64,000 bases of DNA from Saccharopolyspora erythraea (GCF_018141105.1 NZ_CP054839.1:7815411-7879410), one strand, 5' to 3'; positions 1 to 9,640 are shown, numbered from the stretch's first letter. Made by a program: numbers and translations. The notes: generated from the letters alone by a model not told the origin.

Positions 1-523
1 CGACCTGCTCCTCGCCCATCACGCGCACCATCGGCTCCGGCGTGTCGCCTTCGGCGAGGGCGGCGTTCTTGACCTTGGCCAGCGTGTGCGCGGTGTGCAC
101 CAGCGGCACGCCCCAGCGCTGCCGGGCCAGCCAGCCGACCTGCCCGGACAGCCAGTAGTGCGAGTGCACGACGTCGTAGTAGCCGGGGTCGTGGCGCGCC
201 TCGACCCGCAGCGCGCCTGCGGCGAAGGCGCAGATCTGCGACGGAAGGTCGTTCTTGTCCAGGCCCTCGAAGGGGCCCGCCAGCAGGCTGCGCACCGTCA
301 CGCCCGGCGCGAGCTGCGCGACCGGCGGGATGTCGGAGGAGGTGGCGCGGGTGAAGATCTCGACCTCGGTGCCCAGCTCGGCCAGCTTCGCCGAGGTCCT
401 GGCGATGTAGACGTTCATCCCTCCCGCGTCGCCGGTGCCCGGCTGCTCGAGCGGCGAGGTGTGCAGCGAGAGCACCGCGGCCCGGCGCGGCCAGGTGCGC
501 GAAAGATCAGTGGTGGCGGTCAT
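1..523 (-). CDS. mshA: MshA, D-inositol-3-phosphate glycosyltransferase (5' part)
   Basis: First 174 codons of the glycosyltransferase that adds GlcNAc to inositol 3-phosphate, the first step of mycothiol synthesis in the cytoplasm. Visible in the translation are the N-terminal GT-B nucleotide fold: [20 protein letters not shown] with the GGMNVY glycine loop, then EIFTRA, and the [16 protein letters not shown] block with the paired histidines typical of MshA. The start ATG follows the family's short N-terminus. The gene leaves the window at base 1, so the C-terminal UDP-sugar domain is not seen. It lies downstream of the L,D-transpeptidase on the same strand, as in mycobacteria. Family assignment is firm. 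Confidence 0.95.
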   Translation of the reverse strand, partial: MTATTDLSRTWPRRAAVLSLHTSPLEQPGTGDAGGMNVYIARTSAKLAELGTEVEIFTRATSSDIPPVAQLAPGVTVRSLLAGPFEGLDKNDLPSQICAFAAGALRVEARHDPGYYDVVHSHYWLSGQVGWLARQRWGVPLVHTAHTLAKVKNAALAEGDTPEPMVRVMGEEQV

Positions 524-911
524 CTGCTGTCCATCGAGGCCTTTCGCCGGCGGCCCGAGCCTTTCGAGCGCCCTCCACCCCGACATTTTCGACCGCGGAA
601 ACATTCCCGTAGCGTCCGGCCGAACCGGGGCCCGCGACGACGCTACCGCTCCGGCGGTGCCATAACCCCTGTTCCGGCGCCGCCGGGTGGCGCTGTTCAC
701 ATTCGGCGGCTGGACGCGCGGTGTTCGGCTCCCGGTTACCGGACGGCGCCGCGCCGGCCACGGCCTCCAGGACCGCCGACAGCTCGGTGACCAGCGTGTT
801 CCGCACACCGAAGCGGCCGGCCATCGCTCGCCCCACCCAGGTCGGCCCCTTGACCAGGGAGAACACCACCTTCGAACGCGAGACCCCGGGAACGACGAAC
901 GGCCTGCCCAT
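507..911 (-). CDS. Doubtful ORF, possible remnant of an SDR C-terminus
   Basis: An open frame of up to 134 codons between the transpeptidase and mshA. The first about 65 codons use almost only G/C third positions, like real genes here. The peptide ([19 protein letters not shown], then [12 protein letters not shown]) resembles the C-terminal tail of DltE-type short-chain dehydrogenases. After that the codon bias collapses, a TTA codon appears, and the frame runs across the mshA leader. The frame is also open upstream right back to the transpeptidase stop codon, with no usable start. I read it as a decayed gene end or a chance ORF, not a working protein. No function is assigned. Confidence 0.3.
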   Translation of the reverse strand: MGRPFVVPGVSRSKVVFSLVKGPTWVGRAMAGRFGVRNTLVTELSAVLEAVAGAAPSGNREPNTARPAAECEQRHPAAPEQGLWHRRSGSVVAGPGSAGRYGNVSAVENVGVEGARKARAAGERPRWTADDRHH

Positions 912-956
912 CCGGAGGTTCCGGACGAACAGGCCGTTCGGCGGTCGTTCAGCGCG

Positions 957-2132
957 TCACAGCGCGGACTTCTGCTTCCACTGGTCCCAGCTCAGCAGCC
1001 AGTCGAACACGTCGTAGTGCGGCGGCATGCCCGCGTTGGAGCCGGTCACCACCACCGGGTCGCCGAGCAGCGCGCTGTCGAAGTAGGACTTCGCGTCGGC
1101 CTCGCTGAGGTTGACGCAGCCGTGCGAGTTGTTCACCTTGCCCAGCGCGGCCCGGTTCTCCTCGTTCTCGTGGATGAACTCGCCGTGGTTGGAGATCCGA
1201 AGGGCCCACTTCTTCTCCACGTCGGTGTAGCCGTAGCGCGGGTTGTTCATGATCTCGACGGGCTTCTTCTCCATCACGACGTAGGTGCCGTTCGGCGTGT
1301 TCAGGTTCGGGTCCGCCGACTTGCCGTAGCTCGCCGGGTAGCTGGCGACCTGCTTGCCGTCGCGCTCGACGACCATCATGTGGGTGTTGACGTCGGCCTT
1401 GACGATCTGCGCGCGGCCGATGGTGAACTCCGTACTCAGGTCGGCCACGCCGTGGCGGCCCTTGCCGTAGTTCACGCCGTAGAGCTTGGCCTCGACCGAC
1501 ACCTTGGTGTGCGCGGGCCAGAACTCCTTGGGCCGCCAGTCGACCTGGGTGTCCGACAACCACGCCCACGAGCCCTCGACCGGCACCGAGGTGCGCACCG
1601 ACAGCGCCCGCTGCGCGGCGGCCTTGTCCTGCACCGGCTCGGCGAACTTGATGCTGATCGGCATCCCGATGCCGACCTCGGCGTGGTCGGTGGGGTTGAT
1701 CGTGGCGCGCACGGTCTTGGCCGGCTTCAGCGTCGTGAACTCGCCCTCGACCGGCACCGTCCGGCCGTCGGAGCCGGTGGCCTTGCCCGACCAGGTGTAG
1801 GTCTTGCCGAAGCCCAGCGCCTCGGTCGCCTTCCAGCTCCGGCCGTCCTGGGCCAGCTCGCCCGCGACCTGCTTGCCGTCGGAGTTGGTCAGGGTGACCT
1901 CGTCGAGCCTGCCGCCCTCGACACCCGCCTTGATCGGCGCGGCCGGGTTGACGTCGACCGCACCGGCACCCGGCTCGATCGAGACCTTGGCGACCGGAGC
2001 CGCCTGCGCCGCGTTCCCGCTGCCGCCGGGCGCGCTCGATCCGCATCCCGACACCAGCAGCAACGCCGCCAGCATGCCCGCCACCGCGGTCCACAGCGCC
2101 CGCGACCGCGAGCGCCCAACCCTGCTCAGCAC
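957..2132 (-). CDS. L,D-transpeptidase lipoprotein (YkuD, Ig-like domains)
   Basis: 391 aa from a GTG start. An N-terminal hydrophobic segment ends in the lipobox LVSGC at about residue 30, so it is probably a lipoprotein on the outer face of the membrane. Two immunoglobulin-like domains follow (about 45-230), then a YkuD catalytic domain with [12 protein letters not shown] at about residues 340-350. The Cys in SHGC is the nucleophile that makes 3-3 peptidoglycan cross-links and attacks carbapenems in this family. Order and length match mycobacterial Ldt proteins. It is divergent from an SDR gene and sits upstream of mshA, the arrangement around Rv0483-Rv0486. Confidence 0.92.
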   Translation of the reverse strand: MLSRVGRSRSRALWTAVAGMLAALLLVSGCGSSAPGGSGNAAQAAPVAKVSIEPGAGAVDVNPAAPIKAGVEGGRLDEVTLTNSDGKQVAGELAQDGRSWKATEALGFGKTYTWSGKATGSDGRTVPVEGEFTTLKPAKTVRATINPTDHAEVGIGMPISIKFAEPVQDKAAAQRALSVRTSVPVEGSWAWLSDTQVDWRPKEFWPAHTKVSVEAKLYGVNYGKGRHGVADLSTEFTIGRAQIVKADVNTHMMVVERDGKQVASYPASYGKSADPNLNTPNGTYVVMEKKPVEIMNNPRYGYTDVEKKWALRISNHGEFIHENEENRAALGKVNNSHGCVNLSEADAKSYFDSALLGDPVVVTGSNAGMPPHYDVFDWLLSWDQWKQKSAL

Positions 2133-2275
2133 CTTGACCTTCTTTCCAATCGATCTCTGACCCTGTGTGTAAGACGTATGACGCCCCGAAAAGATGTCTG
2201 GACACCACAGTGTCTCGTGTCACATCGATCGGGTGAGCGCGCGCCCCCTCCGCGGGGTTGGGGGAAGATCGGGGC

Positions 2276-3022
2276 GTGAGCACGACACCTGACACCCGTT
2301 GGGCCGTGGTGACCGGTGCCAGTTCGGGCATCGGCGCGGCCACCGCCCGCAAGCTCGCCGCCGAGGGTTTCCGCGTGGTGCTGGGAGCCCGCCGGGTCGA
2401 GCGGATCAACGAACTGGCCTCCGAGATCGACGGCGTCGCCGTCGCGCTGGACATCACCGACCCGGCCTCGGTCGAGGCCTTCGTCGAGCAGGTCGGGACC
2501 TGCCACGTGCTGGTCAACAACGCCGGTGGCGCCAAGGGCCTGGCCAAGGTCGCCGACGCCGACGAGGACGACTGGCGCTGGATGTGGGAGACCAACGTGC
2601 TGGGCACCCTGCGCGTCACCAAGGCGCTGCTGCCCAAGCTGGTGGCCTCCGGCGACGGGCACGTGGTGACCGTGACCTCGATCGCCGCCACCGAGATCTA
2701 CGACAACGGCTCCGGCTACACCGCCGCCAAGCACGCGCAGGGCGCGCTGCACCGCACGCTGCGCGGCGAGCACCTCGGCGAGCCGGTGCGGTTCACCGAG
2801 ATCGCGCCGGGGATGGTGGAGACGGAGTTCTCCGAGGTCCGCTTCGGCGGCGACGCCGAGCGCGCGGCGGCGGTCTACCAGGGCCTCACCCCGCTCACGG
2901 CCGACGACGTGGCCGACGTCATCGCGTTCGCGGTGACCCGTCCCTCGCACGTGAACCTCGACTTCATCGAGATGAAGCCGCGCGCCCAGGCTTCCGCCAC
3001 CCGCGCGCACCGGCAGTCGTAA
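2276..3022 (+). CDS. Short-chain dehydrogenase/reductase
   Basis: 248 aa, NAD(P)-dependent oxidoreductase of the classical SDR family. The cofactor glycine motif TGASSGIG is near residue 15, NNAG near 80, and the catalytic Ser with YTAAKHA (Tyr and Lys four apart) near 145-150. The GTG at 2276 was chosen over an in-frame TTG at 2258 because the alignment of the Rossmann strand begins just after it and GGGGAAGA lies about 10 bases before it. It is divergent from the L,D-transpeptidase, matching the Rv0484c position in M. tuberculosis. The substrate is unknown; the closest general type is the YdfG-like 3-hydroxy acid or serine dehydrogenase. Confidence 0.9.
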   Translation: MSTTPDTRWAVVTGASSGIGAATARKLAAEGFRVVLGARRVERINELASEIDGVAVALDITDPASVEAFVEQVGTCHVLVNNAGGAKGLAKVADADEDDWRWMWETNVLGTLRVTKALLPKLVASGDGHVVTVTSIAATEIYDNGSGYTAAKHAQGALHRTLRGEHLGEPVRFTEIAPGMVETEFSEVRFGGDAERAAAVYQGLTPLTADDVADVIAFAVTRPSHVNLDFIEMKPRAQASATRAHRQS

Positions 3023-3100
3023 CGGCGTGAGGCGGCCTTGGCGCGCCGCGGGAGGCAGCGCGCGAGGTCGACCGCGGACGGTCTGACACGCGACGGCGCG

Positions 3101-3117
3101 ACGCCGCGCAGCGGCGT
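3101..3117 (+). terminator. Hairpin after the SDR gene
   Basis: A perfect 7-bp stem ACGCCGC / GCGGCGT with a GCA loop, 80 bases after the SDR stop codon. The whole 3023-3253 spacer is rich in GCGC repeats and carries no supported gene. No U-tract, so termination here is an inference. Confidence 0.4.
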
Positions 3118-3239
3118 TGAGGCGCGCAGAGCGCGACGGCGGGTGGCCTGGGCGGTGGGCTAGCTAGCGGCGGAGCAGCCCCGGACGGACCAGCACCGCC
3201 ACTTTCCCTCCGGCCTGTGGCCGGACACCCTTCGGGTCA

Positions 3240-3258
3240 TCTGACGCTGCGCGTCAGA
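3240..3258 (-). terminator. Hairpin overlapping the stop codon of the trypsin-fold gene
   Basis: Perfect 8-bp inverted repeat TCTGACGC-TGC-GCGTCAGA. It contains the stop codon of the minus-strand gene and separates it from the convergent SDR. Probably a compact bidirectional terminator. Confidence 0.45.
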
Positions 3259-4261
3259 CCTCCAGCTTCTCGCTCTCGGTGTAGAGCTCGACGTCGAGTT
3301 CGGCGAGGACGTCGGCGATGGGGCTCGCGAAGCCGATCTCGCCGTCGCCGCTGCCCGCGATGTGCAGGCCGACGACGTAGCCGGTGGAGTCGATCAGCGC
3401 CGCCCCGGCGTCGCCCGCGCCGGCGAAGCGGGCCGCCGTGGTGGTGATGCGCATCTGCTCGCGCAGGATGCGGACGCCGAGCGCGTCGCCGTGGTCCACG
3501 CGCAGCGTGGTGTCGATGGAGGTGACGATCCCCGAGGTCAGGCCGGTCGCGTAACCGCTCTTGCGCACCACCTCGCCCGGGTAGGCCCCGCGCTGCCCGC
3601 CGACCGGGCCGATGCCGTCGATCGCCCCGCAGTGGTGGACGCCTGCCCCGAGGGTGACCGCCGCCGCGTCCACCCGGCCGGACAGCGCCGCCCGCGCCAG
3701 GTCGGCGTAGACCTCGTCGAGGTCGGGGTCGATCATCCGGTCGCCGACCGACCACGCGTCGTCCAGGCACGCCACGTCGAAGGTGGTCAGGCCCATCGTC
3801 ACCGAAGCAGGGCCGTTGCCGGTGACCAGCAGGCCCAGCGTGCCGATCCGCCGGTACTCGCCGGTGGCGGGCACGAAGGGGGGTGCGAGCTGCACCGAGC
3901 GGTGCGGCGCGATGCCGCCACCCGCCCGGACGCCGCCGATCCGGTCGGTGCGCCGCTGCATGGGCGGCGCGGGCTGGTCGACACCCGCGTGCAGGTGGTG
4001 CAGCACCGGCGTCTCCTCGATGACGTCGGTGGGGATGCCGAGGATGTCGGCCGGCACCTGGAGCTCTGACGCCAGCTGGTCGGCGGGCAGCTTGTTCGCC
4101 ACCGACACCACGATGACCTGCTGACCGGTGCTTCGCCCGGACGTGCGCTTCTCGCCGATGTCGACGGCGGTGACGCCCGGAAGATCCAGCAACTGGTCTT
4201 CCACCGCACGCTTGATCGGCCGGATGACCGCGCGGTCACGAAGTTCCCTGATGCTCAGCAT
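3254..4261 (-). CDS. Degenerate trypsin-fold protein (likely pseudoprotease)
   Basis: 335 aa. The N-terminus (VTAVDIGEKRTSGRSTGQ, then VVSVANKLPAD and GIPTDVIEE) matches the lead domain of bacterial NAL1-like S1 peptidases. The C-terminal half keeps their core: VDAAAV, KSGYATGLTSGIV and GDAGAALIDSTGYVVGLH. The usual catalytic Ser motif GDSG is GDAG here (GCC codon), and the usual NNHVL histidine segment is replaced by LTTFDVACL. It is therefore probably a binding or scaffold protein, not an enzyme. No signal peptide, so cytoplasmic. The ATG at 4261 has GGAGGGG just upstream; the in-frame start further upstream does not. Confidence 0.75.
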   Translation of the reverse strand: MLSIRELRDRAVIRPIKRAVEDQLLDLPGVTAVDIGEKRTSGRSTGQQVIVVSVANKLPADQLASELQVPADILGIPTDVIEETPVLHHLHAGVDQPAPPMQRRTDRIGGVRAGGGIAPHRSVQLAPPFVPATGEYRRIGTLGLLVTGNGPASVTMGLTTFDVACLDDAWSVGDRMIDPDLDEVYADLARAALSGRVDAAAVTLGAGVHHCGAIDGIGPVGGQRGAYPGEVVRKSGYATGLTSGIVTSIDTTLRVDHGDALGVRILREQMRITTTAARFAGAGDAGAALIDSTGYVVGLHIAGSGDGEIGFASPIADVLAELDVELYTESEKLEV

Positions 4262-4344
4262 GGTGGCCCCTCCACCTACCATTAACACACAGGGTGATTA
4301 ATTAGTCACGAAGAGTCACTCTTACGGCCGGTGCGCCACGCCTG

Positions 4345-5454
4345 CTACAGGGCACAGTCCACCAGAACGGGTTCCGGCGCCAAGGACACGCCGAACTGCG
4401 CCAGCACCCCGTCCCGGACTTCACGCGCAAGGCTGAGCAGGTCGGCCGTGGTGGCCTCGCCGCGGTTGGTCAGCGCCAGGGTGTGCTTGGTCGAGAGCCG
4501 GGCCCGCCCGCCGGGACCCGGGTGGCCCTTGCCGAAGCCGGCGCGCTCGATCAGCCACGCCGCCGACAGCTTGGTCCGCCCGTCCGACGCCGGGTACTGC
4601 GGAACGCGCTGGTCGGGGCCGACCTTCGCGACGATCCGCGACAGCACCGCGGGCAGGTCGGCGGCTTCCACGATCGGGTTGGTGAAGAAGGAGCCCGCGC
4701 TCCAGGTGTCGTGGTCGGCGGGGTCGAGCACCATGCCCTTGCCGCGGCGCAGCGCCAGCACCGCTTCCCTCGCCTCGGCGACGGCGACGCTCGCACCCGG
4801 CTCCACGTCCAGCGTGCGCGCGAGTTCGGCGTAGCGCACGGGTGCCGAGCGCCCGCCGTCGCGCAGCAGGAAACGCACCCGCAGCACCACGGCCCGGTCG
4901 CTGTGCTTGAGCACGCTGCCCCGGTAGACCAGGCCGAGGTCCTCGGCGCGCACGGTCCGCACGTTGCCGGTGCGCCGGTCGAGCAGGTCGACCGAGAGCA
5001 GCAGCTCGGACACCTCGACGCCGTAGGCCCCGACGTTCTGCACGGGGGTCGCGCCGGTGAGCCCGGGGATGCCGGACAGGCACTCCAGGCCGCCGAGGCC
5101 CTGCCGCACGGTCTCGGCCACCACCGCGTCCCAGTCCTCGCCCGCCTCGGCCGTGAGCTGCACCAGCCCGTCGCCGACGCTGTCGAAGCGCAGGCCCTTG
5201 GTGGCGATCCTCACCACGTGGCCGTCGAAGCCGTCGTCGGCCACGACGAGGTTCGAGCCGCCGCCGAGCACCAGCAACCTGCTGCCCGCCGCGTCGGCCT
5301 CGCGCACGGCGTCGGCGAGGGTCTCGGCGTCCTCGGCCACCACGAAACCGGCCGCGGGGCCGCCGAGCCGGAGCGTGGTGTGCGCGGCGAGCGCGGAGCC
5401 GCCGCTCGGGGAGGCGCCGTCGCGGGTTCCTTCGGCACCGGACATGGAGGGCAT
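4345..5454 (-). CDS. murB: UDP-N-acetylenolpyruvoylglucosamine reductase
   Basis: 369 aa flavoenzyme that reduces UDP-GlcNAc-enolpyruvate to UDP-MurNAc in cytoplasmic peptidoglycan precursor synthesis. FAD-binding motifs [17 protein letters not shown] (about residue 60) and [19 protein letters not shown] (about 115) are clear. YRGSVLK and the C-terminal [14 protein letters not shown] block, with its catalytic region, place it in the type I family. Possible starts are ATG 5454 and ATG 5445; GTG 5457 is also possible. A GGAGG lies 15 or more bases upstream, so the exact start is open. It is divergent from the DUF2505 gene with a 28-bp gap, as in mycobacteria (Rv0482/Rv0481c). Confidence 0.95.
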   Translation of the reverse strand: MPSMSGAEGTRDGASPSGGSALAAHTTLRLGGPAAGFVVAEDAETLADAVREADAAGSRLLVLGGGSNLVVADDGFDGHVVRIATKGLRFDSVGDGLVQLTAEAGEDWDAVVAETVRQGLGGLECLSGIPGLTGATPVQNVGAYGVEVSELLLSVDLLDRRTGNVRTVRAEDLGLVYRGSVLKHSDRAVVLRVRFLLRDGGRSAPVRYAELARTLDVEPGASVAVAEAREAVLALRRGKGMVLDPADHDTWSAGSFFTNPIVEAADLPAVLSRIVAKVGPDQRVPQYPASDGRTKLSAAWLIERAGFGKGHPGPGGRARLSTKHTLALTNRGEATTADLLSLAREVRDGVLAQFGVSLAPEPVLVDCAL

Positions 5455-5482
5455 CACGGTTGCCAAAGGTAACCTCCGCTGC

Positions 5483-6001
5483 ATGGCACGCCGCATCGAG
5501 CACCGGAGCACCTCCGAATGGCCCGCATCTCGGGTGTATGAGGCGCTGGTCGACGTCGACTACCTCAAGCACCGGCTCAACGAGATCGGTGGCACCAAGA
5601 CCGAGTTGGTCGAACACGTCGTCACCGGTGACGACGTGCGGTTCCAGATCCGCCAGGGGGTGCGTGCGGAGTCGCTGCCGCCGATCGCGCGGACCGTGGT
5701 GGGCGGCGACCTCATGATCGACCGCAGCGAGTCGTGGCGGTGTGCCGAGGAGGGCCACTACACCGGGGAGATCGCCGCCGAGATCGCCGGTGCGCCGTGC
5801 TCGATCACCGGCTCGATGTGGCTGCGCGACCTCGCCGAACCGGCCGATGACGCGGTCAGCGAGTTCGTGGTGGACGGCTCCGTCCGGGTCAACGTGCCGT
5901 TCGTCGGCGGCAAGCTGGAGGAGTTCGTCTGCGACCAGATCCAGCAGCTGCTGGCCTCCGAGGAGCGCTTCACCAGCGATTGGCTCGCCCGGCACAGCTG
6001 A
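5483..6001 (+). CDS. DUF2505 protein (START-like fold)
   Basis: 172 aa. It begins [22 protein letters not shown] and contains the [14 protein letters not shown] and SMWLRDLA strands expected of the actinobacterial DUF2505 family, a predicted helix-grip (START/SRPBCC-like) fold that could hold a hydrophobic ligand. No signal peptide. The function of the family is not known. It is divergent from murB, and its TGA overlaps the ATG of the next gene by one base, so the methyltransferase is probably translated with it. Confidence 0.85.
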   Translation: MARRIEHRSTSEWPASRVYEALVDVDYLKHRLNEIGGTKTELVEHVVTGDDVRFQIRQGVRAESLPPIARTVVGGDLMIDRSESWRCAEEGHYTGEIAAEIAGAPCSITGSMWLRDLAEPADDAVSEFVVDGSVRVNVPFVGGKLEEFVCDQIQQLLASEERFTSDWLARHS

Positions 6002-6849
6002 TGTCGACGCCTCGGAAGAAGGCGCCGCGACTGGCCGCCGGGAGGGCGCGCGCGCTGGGGGTGCCGACGCGGGGCACGACCAACCCGAACCGGCTGCGCC
6101 GCATCGACCGCTGGATGGCGGGCACACCGTGGGTCGCGCGCACGCTGCGCGAGGCCGCCGACCCGCTGGTGGTCGACCTCGGTTTCGGCTCGTCCCCGGT
6201 GACGACCGTCGAGCTGGCTTCGCGGCTGCGGCCGCTGCGCGCCGACACCCGCGTGTTCGGCCTGGAGATCGACCCCGAGCGGGTGGCGGCGGGCAAGCTG
6301 GTCGCCGACCCGCCCGCGCTGGAGTTCCGCCGCGGCGGGTTCGAGCTGGCCGGGCTGGCCGCCGGAGTCGCGGGCTCGGACGGCCCGGCTCTGGTCCGCG
6401 CGCTGAACGTGCTGCGCCAGTACACCGAGCAGGAGGCGTGGAAGGCGTGGGACGAACTGCGCTCGCGGCTGGCGCCGGGCGGGCTGCTGGTCGAGGGCAC
6501 GTGCGACGAGATCGGCCGCCGCTGCTGCTGGGTGACGCTGGACCGCAGCGGACCGCTGACGTTCACGCTGGCGTGCCTGCCGTCGGACCTCGAACGGCCG
6601 TCGGACCTGGCCGAACGGCTGCCCAAGACGCTGATCCACCGCAACGTGCCCGGTGAGCGCGTGCACGCCCTGCTCTCCGAGCTGGACGTGTGCTGGGCGA
6701 AGGCCGCACCGCACGCGCCGTTCGGCCCCCGCGCCAGGTGGGCGGAGGCGGTCGCCATGCTGGCCGGGATCGGCTGGCCGGTGCTGGACCGGCGCCGCCG
6801 CTGGCGCCTCGGCGAGCTGACCGTCCCGTGGTCGGCCGTCGCCCCCTGA
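6001..6849 (+). CDS. Class I SAM-dependent methyltransferase
   Basis: 282 aa. The SAM-binding motif I is VVDLGFGSSPVTTVEL, followed by FGLEIDPERV (motif II acidic residue) and ALNVLRQYTEQEAW. The rest resembles uncharacterised actinobacterial methyltransferases. A basic N-terminus (STPRKKAPRLAAGRARALG) could contact nucleic acid, but the substrate is not identifiable. The start ATG overlaps the stop of the DUF2505 gene (TGATG), which implies translational coupling. Confidence 0.8.
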   Translation: MSTPRKKAPRLAAGRARALGVPTRGTTNPNRLRRIDRWMAGTPWVARTLREAADPLVVDLGFGSSPVTTVELASRLRPLRADTRVFGLEIDPERVAAGKLVADPPALEFRRGGFELAGLAAGVAGSDGPALVRALNVLRQYTEQEAWKAWDELRSRLAPGGLLVEGTCDEIGRRCCWVTLDRSGPLTFTLACLPSDLERPSDLAERLPKTLIHRNVPGERVHALLSELDVCWAKAAPHAPFGPRARWAEAVAMLAGIGWPVLDRRRRWRLGELTVPWSAVAP

Positions 6850-6920
6850 CCTCCGCGCGCGGGAGTCCGTTCCCGTCGACGGCTCCGGAACTCCGGGTGC
6901 GGGCCCTAGAATCCGCAACC

Positions 6921-7655
6921 ATGAGCGCCTCCTTCCGCGACGCACTCGAAGAGCAGGCATCCGCGTTCCGCACCGCGGCCGTCGACGCCGGGCCGGACGC
7001 GCCCGTGCCGACCTGCCCCGGCTGGGACGTCACCCGGCTGGTGCGTCACCTCGCCCGCGTCTACGCGATGGTCAACCTGGCTCTGGAACTCGGCCCGTCG
7101 GACGAGCGGCCGGCGCCGCAAAGCGTTCCCGAGGACTTCGACGCGGCCTTCGACTTCTGGAACCAGCAGCTCGTCGAGTTCACCACCGCGCTGTCCACAG
7201 CGGACCCGGACCGTCCGGTGTGGTCCTTCTTTCCCGGCGGCACATCGTCGTCGTGGACCCGGCGGATGGCGCACGAGACCGCGATCCACCGGCTCGACGC
7301 CGAACACGCCTGCGGCGAGCACGTGCGCGAGCTGCTGTTCGACCCCGAGTTCGCCGCCGACGGAATCGACGAGATGCTGTCGCTGCTGCTGCCGCTCGCC
7401 GACTGGTCCACAAGGGAGCACAGCGGGCGCGTCCTCTACCACGCCGCCGACGCGGGCCGGGCGTGGCTGGTCACCTACCGGCCGGGCGCGGCGCCCGAGA
7501 TCGGCTCGCCGCACGACTCCGCGCTCGACGCGACCGAGGTGGACGCCACCGTCGCGGGCACCGCCGACGCCGTCTACCGCAAGGTGTGGGGCCGCCCGAG
7601 CAACGCGTCGGTGAGCGGCGACGCCGTGCTGGCGCACGTCGCGGCGGGCCGCTGA
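6921..7655 (+). CDS. Mycothiol-dependent maleylpyruvate isomerase-family enzyme
   Basis: 244 aa of the MDMPI/DinB-like fold. The N-terminal helix carries PTCPGWDVTRLVRHLARV, whose His is one of the three metal ligands; ETAIHRLDAEHACG gives further ligands. The C-terminal half is the SCP2-like lobe ending ASVSGDAVLAHV. Family members use mycothiol, fitting mshA in the same block, but the substrate cannot be read from sequence. A TAGAAT box at 6907-6912 lies 8 bases before the ATG, so the mRNA is probably leaderless. Confidence 0.82.
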   Translation: MSASFRDALEEQASAFRTAAVDAGPDAPVPTCPGWDVTRLVRHLARVYAMVNLALELGPSDERPAPQSVPEDFDAAFDFWNQQLVEFTTALSTADPDRPVWSFFPGGTSSSWTRRMAHETAIHRLDAEHACGEHVRELLFDPEFAADGIDEMLSLLLPLADWSTREHSGRVLYHAADAGRAWLVTYRPGAAPEIGSPHDSALDATEVDATVAGTADAVYRKVWGRPSNASVSGDAVLAHVAAGR

Positions 7656-7744
7656 GCCCGGCCGCGCCCCTTCCGGACGAGAGTCACCGCGCGTGACCGG
7701 GCGCCTCCCACGGCACCACGTCCGGCCTGCGAGAATGACCAACC

Positions 7745-8617
7745 GTGACCACGCCTGAACGCCGTTTCGTCCTCAGCCTCGGCTGCCCCGACCGCACCGG
7801 GATCGTCGCCCGCATCGCGGGTTTCCTCGCCGACTGGGGCGGTTGGATCGTCGAGGCCGGTTACCACACCGATCCGGACACCGGCTGGTTCTTCACCAGG
7901 CAGGAGGTGCGCGCCGACTCCGTCCCGTTCGGCCTGGAGGAGCTGCGCACCCGCTTCGCGGCGGTGGCGGCCGAACTCGGCGACCGCACCGAATGGCGGG
8001 TGTCGGACACCGCCGAGCGCCGCCGCGTGGTCATCCTGGTCTCCCGGGAAGGCCATTGCCTGCACGACCTGCTGGGCCGCGTCGGTTCCGGCGAGCTGGA
8101 CGTCGACCTGCGCGCGGTGATCGGCAACCACGCGGACCTCGGCCCGATCACCGAGGCGCACGGCATCCCGTTCCACCACGTGCCCTTCCCGAAGGACCCC
8201 GAGGCCAAGGCGGACGCTTTCGCGCAGGTGCGGGAGCTGGTCGACACCCACGAGCCGGACGCGGTGGTGCTGGCCCGGTTCATGCAGGTCCTGCCCGCGG
8301 AGCTGTGCGAGGCGTGGGCCGGCCGGGCGCTGAACATCCACCACAGCTTCCTGCCGTCGTTCGCGGGCGCCCGCCCGTACCACCAGGCATACGAGCGCGG
8401 GGTGAAGCTGATCGGCGCGACCTGCCACTACGTGACGGCCGAACTGGACGCGGGCCCGATCGTCGAGCAGGACGTGATCCGCGTCGACCACACCGACTCC
8501 GTGGCCGACATGGTCCGAAAAGGACGCGACATCGAGAAGCTGGTGCTGGCCCGCGGTTTGCGCTCCCACCTCGAGGACCGCGTGCTGATGCACGGCAAGC
8601 GCACGGTCGTCTTCTGA
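7745..8617 (+). CDS. purU: Formyltetrahydrofolate deformylase
   Basis: 290 aa. It hydrolyses 10-formyl-THF to THF plus formate, balancing one-carbon pools and supplying formate for purine synthesis. An N-terminal ACT domain (FVLSLGCPDRTGIVARI, about 8-75) precedes the formyltransferase domain: VVILVSREGHCLHDLL, AVIGNHADL, the active-site Asn-His pair in LNIHHSFLPSF, and GATCHYVTAELDAGPIVEQD with the catalytic Asp. Length and order match PurU. The GTG at 7745 starts just before the ACT domain. Confidence 0.95.
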   Translation: MTTPERRFVLSLGCPDRTGIVARIAGFLADWGGWIVEAGYHTDPDTGWFFTRQEVRADSVPFGLEELRTRFAAVAAELGDRTEWRVSDTAERRRVVILVSREGHCLHDLLGRVGSGELDVDLRAVIGNHADLGPITEAHGIPFHHVPFPKDPEAKADAFAQVRELVDTHEPDAVVLARFMQVLPAELCEAWAGRALNIHHSFLPSFAGARPYHQAYERGVKLIGATCHYVTAELDAGPIVEQDVIRVDHTDSVADMVRKGRDIEKLVLARGLRSHLEDRVLMHGKRTVVF

Positions 8618-8680
8618 CCGGGCGCCCGGCCCTCCAGGCGAGGTGTCGAGCGAGGACTGACCGGTGCGCGGCTGCGTCCG

Positions 8681-9640
8681 TCAGCCGGTCCCGGCCATCG
8701 ACGCGAGGCGGCGGGCCAGGCGGGCGGCGGCCTCCCGCAGCTCCGGAGGCTCCAGGATCTCCGCTTCGAAGCCCAGCCGGGCCACGTGCACGGCGATCCA
8801 GTCCAGGTCCTCACCGCCGGCGACGAGCACGCACCACCCGTCGCGGTCGTCCTCGACGCGCCCCACCTGGGGCGGTACCAGCTCCCGCACCTGCTCGGGC
8901 CGGGCGCGCAGCCGCACCCGGGCGATGTACCGGTACGGCGCCTCGGCCACGGACCGCTGCACGTAGGCGACCGGGTCCGGATGCTCAGCGGGCCGGAAGC
9001 GCCAGGTGGTCGCCTCCACCTCGCGCATCCGGTCCAGCCGGAAGGTGCGCCAGTCGTCGCGGTCGACGTCGCGGGCCATCAGGTACCAGCGCCTGCCGGT
9101 GGTGACCATCCGCACAGGCTCGGTCGTGCGTTCGCGCTCCGCGCCGTCGCGGCCGGTGTACCGGAACCGCACCCGCACGGCGTCGCGGCAGGCCCGCGCG
9201 AGCGTGACCAGCAGCTCCGCGTCGATCTCGACCCCGGGGCCGACGAGGGTCTCGGTGGCGCCGTGCACCGCCCGCACCTCGGCGCGCAGCCGGGGCGGCA
9301 TCACCTGGTCGAGCTTCGCGAGCGCCCGCAGCGCCGCCTCGCCGGCACCCGCGACCGTTCCACCCGCCGCCAGCCGCAGGGAGACCGCCGTCGCGGTCGC
9401 CTCCTCGTCGTCGAGGAGCAACGGCGGCAGCCGGGTGCCCGCGCCAAGCTGGTAGCCGCCGCCGACGCCCGCCGTCGCGTGCACCGGGTAGCCGAGCGCA
9501 CGCAGCCGCTCGACGTCGCGGCGCACCGATCGGTCGGTGACGTCCAGCTCGGCGGCGAGTTCGGCGGCGGTCCAGGACGGCCGCCGTTGCAGCAGCGCCA
9601 GCAACCGCAGCACCCGCTCGGTCGTCGCCTCCACGGTCAC
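8681..9640 (-). CDS. HTH-WYL transcriptional regulator
   Basis: 319 aa. The N-terminal winged helix (TTERVLRLLALLQRRPSWTA through DVTDRSVRRDVERLRALGYPV) is DeoR/HTH_11-like. The middle carries a WYL domain: GRRWYLMARDVDRDDWRTFRLDRM. A WCX-type C-terminal domain follows. Family members sense nucleic acid or metabolites and often repress a neighbour. GTG 9640 is the chosen start; a second GTG lies at 9634. It is divergent from a DinB gene 61 bp away, the obvious target. Confidence 0.88.
   Translation of the reverse strand: MTVEATTERVLRLLALLQRRPSWTAAELAAELDVTDRSVRRDVERLRALGYPVHATAGVGGGYQLGAGTRLPPLLLDDEEATATAVSLRLAAGGTVAGAGEAALRALAKLDQVMPPRLRAEVRAVHGATETLVGPGVEIDAELLVTLARACRDAVRVRFRYTGRDGAERERTTEPVRMVTTGRRWYLMARDVDRDDWRTFRLDRMREVEATTWRFRPAEHPDPVAYVQRSVAEAPYRYIARVRLRARPEQVRELVPPQVGRVEDDRDGWCVLVAGGEDLDWIAVHVARLGFEAEILEPPELREAAARLARRLASMAGTG

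Noticed and set aside
687-2279. 530-codon open frame antisense to the L,D-transpeptidase
   Set aside because: Arg/His/Val-rich low-complexity shadow of a clearly recognisable gene.
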